Assembly: GCA_027623325.1 (NCBI GenBank)
Contig: JAQBXY010000013.1
Span: 1-64,000, forward strand
Direction of reading: 5' to 3'
DNA from: Gemmatimonadota bacterium
GTDB lineage: Bacteria; Gemmatimonadota; Gemmatimonadetes; Longimicrobiales; Gaopeijiaceae
Length of the DNA stretch: 64,000 nucleotides
The notes under the pieces were generated by a model. It was not told where the DNA came from. It ran no database searches and saw only the letters and a program-made list of their open reading frames with translations. This document shows positions 53,440 through 60,482 of the stretch, piece after piece. A program made the translations under genes and the position numbers. The stretch's first letter is position 1. Each line of letters opens with the position of its first letter.

Positions 53440-54104
53440 ACTGGATTCTTGTGGCGATTCTGGCCGTGTCGGGCCCATCCACCGCGCTGGTCGCAGAGGG
53501 TGATTCCATCACCGTTGCGCGTCTCCAGTACGACGGGGGCGGCGACTGGTACGCCAATCCGTCTTCTTTACCCAATCTGCTTGCGGCAGTCCGAGATCGC
53601 ACCGGAATTCAGGTCGCTCGGCGAGAAGTGAATGTGACCCCGCTCGATCCGGCGCTTCGCGACTACCCGTACCTGTACATGACGGGCCATGGGAACGTGA
53701 CGTTCACGCCGGCGGAGCGGATCGCGTTGCGCAACTACCTGCTCGCGGGTGGATTCCTGCACGCAGACGACAACTATGGACTCGACGAGTCGTTCCGCGC
53801 AGAAATGGTGCAGATGTTCCCCGAAGTGGGGCTGACCGAGATCCCTTCGGAGCATCCCGTGTTTCACACCTTCTACGATCTACCCGACGGTCTGCCCAAG
53901 ATTCACGAGCACGACGGCAAGCCCCCGCAGGCACTTGGGATCTTCCACGAGGGACGCCTGGTCGTGTTCTACTCGTACGAGTCGGACCTCGGAGATGGAT
54001 GGGAGGACGAGGCCGTTCATGAGGACCCGCCCGAGACGCGCGAAGAAGCGTTCCGCATGGGCGTGAACCTCTTTCTCTATGTGCTCGGACAGGTAGCGTC
54101 GTGA
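53436..54104 (+). CDS. DUF4159 domain exported protein
   Basis: 222 residues with a short signal peptide (MNWILVAILAVSGPSTALVA). DUF4159 core: ITVARLQYDGGGDWYANPSS, YLYMTGHGNVTFTPAERIAL, LRNYLLAGGFLHADDNYGLD and SEHPVFHTFYDLPDG; the domain has a class I glutamine-amidotransferase-like fold, here without the Cys nucleophile. Often encoded beside MoxR/DUF58/Bat genes. Overlaps the DUF4175 gene by 4 nt. Confidence 0.85.
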   Translation: MNWILVAILAVSGPSTALVAEGDSITVARLQYDGGGDWYANPSSLPNLLAAVRDRTGIQVARREVNVTPLDPALRDYPYLYMTGHGNVTFTPAERIALRNYLLAGGFLHADDNYGLDESFRAEMVQMFPEVGLTEIPSEHPVFHTFYDLPDGLPKIHEHDGKPPQALGIFHEGRLVVFYSYESDLGDGWEDEAVHEDPPETREEAFRMGVNLFLYVLGQVAS

Positions 54105-57100
54105 GCCCGGCCGACCGCCACCTCGAGGCGCGCGTGGCGGATGTTCGCCGGCATCTGGGTCGCCGGGCGGGCGCGGCTGCGGCGCTATGGCTCGGCGCGG
54201 GCCTGTGCCTCCTCGTCATCCTCGGATGGCTCCTCTCGGGCGGCGGAGGCTGGAGGCAGGGCTCCGACGTGCCCGCGGCGCTCGACCTGTTCGCGGGACT
54301 CGCGATCGTCGGAGGCGCGTGGCTGTTTCGGGAGCGCGCGGTGGGTTGGTTCGACGAGGTACCGCTGTCGGGAGCGATCGAGCGGGCGACGAGTATTCGG
54401 CCTGGGATCCTTCGGGGGGCACTCGAGCTTTCCAGGAAGATTCCCCACGGGGTGTCGGGGACGTTGGCGAACAAGGCGGTCCTCGGGGCGGCGCGTCAGC
54501 TCGACGGACATACCGACGAGGTCCTCTCGGGTTCACTCGGGGCCGCCGTGGTCCTTTGGACCCGGCGCGGCTTGAGTGCTGCGACAGTCCTGGTCCTGAT
54601 TCTGGTGGGGCTGACGGTCTTGTCGCCGGCTCGCACGCTGGGCACGCTCTCGGCTCTGGCGTCGCCGTTTGCGACGATGATCGACCCAGTTCTACCCCCG
54701 CTGGTTCTCCTGCCCGGCGATGTCGAGGTGCTTCGGGGTACTGATGTGCAGATCGAGATTTCGGCGGCAGGGCGCCTAGGGGTGGAATTCGCGTGGCAGG
54801 CCGCGGGTGACGTGGCGCGTTCGGAGCGACTGGACGTGGTCGACGACCGGGCCACCTACACCTTTCGGACGGTGTCCGCGCCCATCGAATACCGAGCGCT
54901 CGACGATGCGGGGAATGAGTCGGCAACGTACCGCATCGTGCCCATCGACCCCCTCTTCGTGAGTGACCTCGTTCTGAGCGTGACGTACCCTCCGCACACC
55001 GGCCTCCAGGCAGACGAATACCGAGGGGATCCCCCTCCGCTTCGTCTACCCGCAGGCTCGACGCTTCTGTTCGAGGGACTCACCAGCAGGCCGCTCACCT
55101 CGCTGCGGCTTGCCGATTCCGTGGGCACAGCGCTCTCGTTCGAGGTGGACGACCGCACGTTCCAGGCGCGCTGGGTGCCCCGTGTCAGCGGGGTATTCGA
55201 GTGGGACTTCAGAGACGAACTGGGTGCTCCGGCCGAGATTCAACCGGAGCCGCTCGAGATCACTGTGATTGCGGACATGATGCCGGCCATCGCGATCCCC
55301 ATGCCCGGACGCGATACGATCCTTCCGCTCAATCTCAGGCAGCCGCTCGTCATTGAGGCTGCCGACGACTACGGACTTCGACGAGTCGAGTTGGTCGCGT
55401 ATCGGGTCACCTCGTTCGGAGAACGGAAGGACCCTGTGGCTCAGGGTTTCGACGTCGGAGGGCAGCGAGCGATCCTCGCCCGCCCGCTTCTCGATCTGAG
55501 CGGGTGGGGGCTGTTGCCCGGGGATACGGTCCACTACTACGCCCGCGCCATCGACAACAGCCCGCCCGGACAGGAATCCCTGTCGGGCGAATACGTCTTG
55601 CGCATGCCCGACGCCGCAGAAATGCGCCGGGAGGCGGAGAACGCGCTCGAGGGTGTGGCGGAACGACTCGAAGAACTCGCCGCGGAGGCGGCTCGGCAGG
55701 CGGAGGAGAATCGAGACCAGGCGCTTGAATCGACGTCGCCCGGGGATGAGCAGGCCGGGGGTGGTGATCAGGAGCAAGCCGATTTTGAGGAACGAGAGGA
55801 GCTGCAACGTGCGCTCGAGGACCAGGCGCAGATGTCTGAGGAGGTCGACTCGCTTCGCCAGGAGATGGAAGCGCTCGAACGGATGATGGAGGAAGCGGGT
55901 CAGGCGGACCCGGAGCTTCGGCGGCAACTCGAGGAACTTCAGGAACTGCTCAATGAGATGACCGGGAGCGACCTCAAGCAGAGAATGGATGAACTCGCGG
56001 ATGCGCTCCAACAGGAAAACATGGAGCAGGCCAATCAGTCGCTCGCCGAGATGGCGGCGGAGCAGGAGGAGTTCCGCAAGCGCCTGGAAGAGTCGATCGA
56101 GCGCTTCAAACAGGCTGCTCTCGAGCAGGATTTCCGGGCGACGACCAGCGAGGCTGAAGAGCTGGCTCGACAGGAGCAGGCCTTGGCCGACGCCCTGAAA
56201 GAGGAGGACAGTCCTGAGTTGCGAGTGCAACAACAGCAGGACCTGGCGGAGCAGGCCGAACAGCTCGAGGCCCGGATGGAGGCGCTGCAAGATCGACTGA
56301 ACGAGATGGGGGAAGAGGACGCCGCGAAGGGCGTCGAGCGTGCGAAGGAAAGCGCTTCCGAGGCGCGCCAGCAGATGCAGGAAGCTCAGCAGAAGGCGCA
56401 GGAGGGCGACTCCCAACAGGCAGGCGAGGAAGCGCAGGAAGCGGCCGATCAGATGGAGCAAGCGGCTCAAGAGATGGAAGAGGCCATGCAGGAAATGGCA
56501 CAGCAGCAAATGGAGGCTCAGAAGCAGGCTCTCTTGCGGACGGCCGACGACGCGCTGGCGCTCGCTCGTCGTCAGGGCGATCTACGCGAGCAGATGCGCG
56601 GCGCCAGCCAGGAGCAACTCGCTCAGATGCGAGCGGATGAGGCCTCGCTGCTTCAGGGCGTGCAGAACATTGCCGAGAACCTCCAACTCGCCACGGAAGG
56701 CGCGATGGGGCAGAACCAGGAATTGTCCGCCCAGATGGGACGGACCATGGAGTCGCTCCAAAACACCATCGAGGCGATGGAGAACCGACGCGGTGCGACG
56801 CCGTCACCGTCCGTCCAGGCCGAGCAGTCGATCGGGGATCTCAATCAGCTTGCGCTGATGGCGATCGCGGGCGCGGACCAGATGGGAGAGCAGGGCCAGG
56901 GCCAGGGCGGGGAAGACATGGCCGAACAGCTCGAGCAGTTGGCCCAGCAGCAGGGTGAGTTGATGAATCAGAGCACCCAGCTGATGCCGATGCAGCTCGG
57001 TGAGCAGGCGATGTCCCAGCAGATGCAAGAGATGTCGCAAGGTCAGGAGTCGGTCGCGAGCGACCTGGGGGACCTCGCGGACGAGCCCGGGGCGGAAGAG

Positions 57101-57457
57101 TCCCTAGGGGATCTGCAGGAACTGGCTCAGGAAGCTCAATTCCTGGCACAGGAGATGGCTCAGGGTCGGCTCACGCCGGAAATGCTCCAGAGGCAGGAGC
57201 GCCTCTTTCACCGGCTTCTCGATGCCGGTCGGTCCCTGGAGCGGGAGGAATTCTCCGAGGAACGAGAGTCGGAGGAGCCTGGCGCGTTCCAGCGTGGACA
57301 GGTCGTGCCGCTTACGGCCGGCCAGTTGGGCGTGATGCCCTATGAGCTTCCGGACGGCGACCAGCTTCAGAGCTTGAGTCCCGCCGTGAGGCAGCTCGTT
57401 CTCGAGTACTTCGAGCGCCTGAACCGAGCTCCAGTCGGCCCGGGAGGTTCACTATGA
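54101..57457 (+). CDS. Large DUF4175-type membrane protein with Gln/Glu coiled coil
   Basis: 1118 residues. Three membrane helices (about 26-46, 58-76 and 148-170); an extracytoplasmic Ig-like, BatD-resembling region (about 190-500; VLRGTDVQIEISAAG, LVLSVTYPPHTGL, IEAADDYGLRRVELVAYRV); a very long Gln/Glu/Met-rich coiled coil (about 505-1005); and a C-terminal helical domain ending LVLEYFERLNRAPV. It lies between DUF4159 and a TPR-like protein, all overlapping by 4 nt. Probably a structural envelope component; no enzymatic motif. Confidence 0.8.
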   Translation: MSPADRHLEARVADVRRHLGRRAGAAAALWLGAGLCLLVILGWLLSGGGGWRQGSDVPAALDLFAGLAIVGGAWLFRERAVGWFDEVPLSGAIERATSIRPGILRGALELSRKIPHGVSGTLANKAVLGAARQLDGHTDEVLSGSLGAAVVLWTRRGLSAATVLVLILVGLTVLSPARTLGTLSALASPFATMIDPVLPPLVLLPGDVEVLRGTDVQIEISAAGRLGVEFAWQAAGDVARSERLDVVDDRATYTFRTVSAPIEYRALDDAGNESATYRIVPIDPLFVSDLVLSVTYPPHTGLQADEYRGDPPPLRLPAGSTLLFEGLTSRPLTSLRLADSVGTALSFEVDDRTFQARWVPRVSGVFEWDFRDELGAPAEIQPEPLEITVIADMMPAIAIPMPGRDTILPLNLRQPLVIEAADDYGLRRVELVAYRVTSFGERKDPVAQGFDVGGQRAILARPLLDLSGWGLLPGDTVHYYARAIDNSPPGQESLSGEYVLRMPDAAEMRREAENALEGVAERLEELAAEAARQAEENRDQALESTSPGDEQAGGGDQEQADFEEREELQRALEDQAQMSEEVDSLRQEMEALERMMEEAGQADPELRRQLEELQELLNEMTGSDLKQRMDELADALQQENMEQANQSLAEMAAEQEEFRKRLEESIERFKQAALEQDFRATTSEAEELARQEQALADALKEEDSPELRVQQQQDLAEQAEQLEARMEALQDRLNEMGEEDAAKGVERAKESASEARQQMQEAQQKAQEGDSQQAGEEAQEAADQMEQAAQEMEEAMQEMAQQQMEAQKQALLRTADDALALARRQGDLREQMRGASQEQLAQMRADEASLLQGVQNIAENLQLATEGAMGQNQELSAQMGRTMESLQNTIEAMENRRGATPSPSVQAEQSIGDLNQLALMAIAGADQMGEQGQGQGGEDMAEQLEQLAQQQGELMNQSTQLMPMQLGEQAMSQQMQEMSQGQESVASDLGDLADEPGAEESLGDLQELAQEAQFLAQEMAQGRLTPEMLQRQERLFHRLLDAGRSLEREEFSEERESEEPGAFQRGQVVPLTAGQLGVMPYELPDGDQLQSLSPAVRQLVLEYFERLNRAPVGPGGSL
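55606..57150 (+). repeat. Gln/Glu/Met-rich low-complexity coiled-coil segment
   Basis: Inside the DUF4175 gene about 500 codons encode near-continuous heptad-like helix with very high Gln, Glu, Ala and Met content (for example QMQEAQQKAQEGDSQQAGEE). The underlying DNA shows a purine-rich GAG/CAG/ATG-biased composition unlike its neighbours, without exact tandem repeats. Confidence 0.7.
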
Positions 57458-59229
57458 TGGCGCGTCGCGGCCGATGGCTGTGGGCCGGCGTGCTTCTCCT
57501 CGCGGCCTTTGGCGCCGGGCATGGATCACTCGAAGCGCAGATCCGGATGCGCAACTCCGAGGCGCAGCAGCTTCGAGAAGCCGCAGCTCGCGAGTCGCGA
57601 GGGGACTTCGATGGGGCCGCCCAGATTCTGCGGGGCCTGCTCGAGAACGACGCGTCGTCTCAGGGCGGACTCTTCGCTCTGGAACGTGTGCTCCGCGCTC
57701 AAGGGACACTCCCGACGATCCTGCCGGAGGTCGACGCGTTTCTGAGGGAAGACCCGGCATCGTCCGGCGTCCGCTCGTTGAAACTGCGCGTATTGTTCGA
57801 AGCTGATTCGCTCGGAGCGCTTCGCGACGAGGCCACCCGATGGATCGAAGCCGACTCCGCGAGCGACGTCCCGTATCGGGAGATTGGGCGCGTCTACGAG
57901 CGGGCGTTTGGCAGTGGGGCCGCTCTCGAACTCCTTCGTGAAGGGCGAATTCAGATCGGCTCGGAGTCTGCGCTCGCGCTCGAAATTGGCGACCTGCTCG
58001 CAGGAAGTGGTCGCTTGGATGAGGCTGCTGCCGAATGGACTCTGGCGGTCGGAGACGATGGTGCTCAGGTGTCCACGATTACTCGCCGCCTCCAGGGCCT
58101 GACGAATGGTGTGGAGGAGACGGGCCTACGGGTCGTAGCGCTGCTCGCCGACTCTGACCTCCTACCGCGTCGCCGAGCTGGCGTCCGGGTCGCGCTCGAC
58201 CTCGGGCTCGAGCGTGCCGCCTTGCCGCTGGTACAGGACGTTGCTTCACGACTGGACGGACGCGCCCGGTCCACCTTCCTGTCCGACACCGCGCGGCGCG
58301 CTCGCGACAGCAACCTGGTGGACGTGGCGGCGTGGGCGTACGACGAACTCGGTGAGGAGGCGGGTACGCCTGCGGAGCGAAGGCAGTTCGATCAGAGAAT
58401 TATCGATGTCTCGCTCGCGGCGGGTGATACGGCCAGTGCACTCGAGGCGCAGAGGCGGGTCGCCGAGTCCTTCTCTCCCGGGTCGGTAGATCGACGCCGA
58501 GCCACCGCGCAGGTCATTCGTTTGGAGGGGACTCGTTCAGAACCGGACATTCTGCGGGCGCTCCTCGTAGAGTTTCGTGAGGGTTTTCCGAACGCCCCAG
58601 AACTCGACGATCTAGCGGCCACGGTGGCCGGAGCGTTGCAGACGCGGGGCGATCCCGTCGGAGCTGCGGCAGTCCTCGAAGGCATTCGAGGCCCGAAGAG
58701 TTCGCTCGAGCGCGCGTACCTCCTCCTGGCGGCCGGTGATGTCGAACAGGGGCGCTCTGCGCTGCTGCTCGCGCTGACCGGGCTGCCGCCTGCGGAAGCC
58801 ACGCCTGTTATTCAGTTCGCCGGCCTGCTCGGCCGGGCTTCGCCCGCTGGAGCGGACGCTCTGGCCGCCGCCGGGGTTGCCGCGCATGGCGGACGGGCGG
58901 CGGAGGCCGCAGAGATCCTCTCCGATGCGGCGGGTACGCTCGAGTCGGAGGAGCAGGCTCCCACACTCGCGGAAGCCGCCCGCATGGCCAGTTCCGGCGG
59001 TGAGGAAGAGATCGCGGCCCGAATTCGAGAACGTATCGTGACGAATTACGGGGACACTCCCGAGATGGGGGAAGCGTCGCTCGCACTGGCTCGCTACTAC
59101 GGCCGCACATCGAACGGTGTCGACGAGGCGATCCGCTTGCTCGAGGAGTTGATCACGCGACGACCCAACGCGGCAGTAGTTCCCGACGCGCGGGTCGAAC
59201 TTCAGAAGCTCCGGAGTAGGGGACGATGA
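57454..59229 (+). CDS. Exported TPR-like repeat protein
   Basis: 591 residues with a signal peptide (WLWAGVLLLAAFGAGHGSLE). The mature protein is a solenoid of paired helices with TPR-like spacing (AAARESRGDFDGAAQILRGL; EIGDLLAGSGRLDEAAAEW; SLALARYYGRTSNGVDEAI). Likely a periplasmic scaffold for partner proteins. Starts with tandem ATGs overlapping the DUF4175 stop. Confidence 0.78.
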   Translation: MMARRGRWLWAGVLLLAAFGAGHGSLEAQIRMRNSEAQQLREAAARESRGDFDGAAQILRGLLENDASSQGGLFALERVLRAQGTLPTILPEVDAFLREDPASSGVRSLKLRVLFEADSLGALRDEATRWIEADSASDVPYREIGRVYERAFGSGAALELLREGRIQIGSESALALEIGDLLAGSGRLDEAAAEWTLAVGDDGAQVSTITRRLQGLTNGVEETGLRVVALLADSDLLPRRRAGVRVALDLGLERAALPLVQDVASRLDGRARSTFLSDTARRARDSNLVDVAAWAYDELGEEAGTPAERRQFDQRIIDVSLAAGDTASALEAQRRVAESFSPGSVDRRRATAQVIRLEGTRSEPDILRALLVEFREGFPNAPELDDLAATVAGALQTRGDPVGAAAVLEGIRGPKSSLERAYLLLAAGDVEQGRSALLLALTGLPPAEATPVIQFAGLLGRASPAGADALAAAGVAAHGGRAAEAAEILSDAAGTLESEEQAPTLAEAARMASSGGEEEIAARIRERIVTNYGDTPEMGEASLALARYYGRTSNGVDEAIRLLEELITRRPNAAVVPDARVELQKLRSRGR

Positions 59230-60482
59230 TGACCGCACGCTCGTGGCTCATGACTGCGTGCCTCTTGCTTGTGCCGATCACGGCGCAGGCCCAGTGGCTG
59301 CTCGTCCCCATGGATCGAGATCAGGACAATCATCTGAAGGCCTACGGGCTCACCTATTGGGTGCTCGAGCAGCAAGAGAAGGCCGAGTGGCTGCTCAACT
59401 ACCGGGGTGGCTCCTTCCTGTTGCCGGACCGGCCCGATGTGCGTCGGGAGGCTGCTCTTCGGGGCGTCAGCCTGCAGCCGATGGATGCGTCTGCCGAGGC
59501 CCGGATGCGTGCAACGGTGCAGGCATCGAACATGGAGGCGGTTCCGCTCGAACGTGCTCCGAAGGTTGCCATCTACACCCCACCGAATTCGACTCCGTGG
59601 GACGATGCGGTCACGATGGTCCTCGAGTATGCAGGGATCCCGTACGAGACGATCTGGGATAACGACGTGCTTCAGGACAACCTCTCGGACTACGAGTGGA
59701 TTCACCTGCATCACGAAGATTTCACCGGGCAGTACTCGAAATTCTTCCTGACCTACTCGGGTGCACCCTGGCTCCAGGACGAGGTCGCGAGAAACCAAGA
59801 GGTCGCCCGGAGCGGTGGGTTCGCGAATGTGCCCGAGTTGAAGAAGCACGTCGCGGACGCAATCCGGACGTATGTGGAGGATGGGGGCTTCCTGTTCGCC
59901 ATGTGCTCGGCCACCGAGACCCTGGAATTGGCCCTCGCCGCCCAGGATGTTGATATCGCCGCAGCGTACTCCGACGGGACCCCCCCCGACGCGAACGCCT
60001 CGAGCAAGCTCAACTGGGAGCGCACCATGGCGTTCGTGGACGGGCAGGTGCAGATCGCGCCCTCGGTCAATTCGTTCTCGGACATCGATGGGCATCAAGT
60101 GAACACGCCCTGGCGCAGAGAATTGGGCGTGTACACGCTCTTCGATTTCTCGGCGAAGTTCGACCCGGTTCCCGCCATGCTGACTCAGAATCACGAGTCG
60201 GTAATTCCCGATTTCTATGGATTGACGACCTCCTTTCGTGAGGATCGCCTCAAGTCCGGGGCGATCGTCCTCGCTCAGGAGGCCGGCTCGGCGAAGTACA
60301 TCCATGGTAACTTGGGCGAAGGGACGTGGACCTACTTCGGGGGTCACGACCCGGAGGACGCGGAACACCAGATCGGGGACCCGCAGACCGACCTCGCTCT
60401 GCACCCGAATTCCCCCGGGTATCGCCTCATTCTGAACAACGTCCTCTTCCCGGCCGCGAAGAAGCAGAAGCTGAAGACTTGA
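59226..60482 (+). CDS. Exported GATase1-like protein
   Basis: 418 residues, signal peptide with cleavage near ITAQA-Q (about 23). Body resembles exported proteins of Bacteroidetes/Gemmatimonadota that databases often call asparagine synthetase B: LKAYGLTYWVLEQQEKAEWL, NYRGGSFLLPDRPDVR, APKVAIYTPPNSTPWDDAVT, and VEDGGFLFAMCSATETLELA with C at the amidotransferase nucleophile elbow. An ATP-dependent synthetase domain is absent, so that name is misleading. Overlaps neighbours by 4 nt. Confidence 0.72.
   Translation: MMTARSWLMTACLLLVPITAQAQWLLVPMDRDQDNHLKAYGLTYWVLEQQEKAEWLLNYRGGSFLLPDRPDVRREAALRGVSLQPMDASAEARMRATVQASNMEAVPLERAPKVAIYTPPNSTPWDDAVTMVLEYAGIPYETIWDNDVLQDNLSDYEWIHLHHEDFTGQYSKFFLTYSGAPWLQDEVARNQEVARSGGFANVPELKKHVADAIRTYVEDGGFLFAMCSATETLELALAAQDVDIAAAYSDGTPPDANASSKLNWERTMAFVDGQVQIAPSVNSFSDIDGHQVNTPWRRELGVYTLFDFSAKFDPVPAMLTQNHESVIPDFYGLTTSFREDRLKSGAIVLAQEAGSAKYIHGNLGEGTWTYFGGHDPEDAEHQIGDPQTDLALHPNSPGYRLILNNVLFPAAKKQKLKT

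Noticed and set aside
55046-56509. 487-codon minus-strand open frame, Leu-rich, opposite the DUF4175 coiled coil
   Set aside because: Leu/Phe/Leu runs are the reverse complement of CAG/GAG codons; it would not fold as a real membrane protein and lies antisense to a coupled operon gene.
59226-60482. Asparagine synthetase B
   Set aside because: Has a signal peptide and no ATP-pyrophosphatase synthetase domain or N-terminal Cys; the name seems to be a database carry-over.
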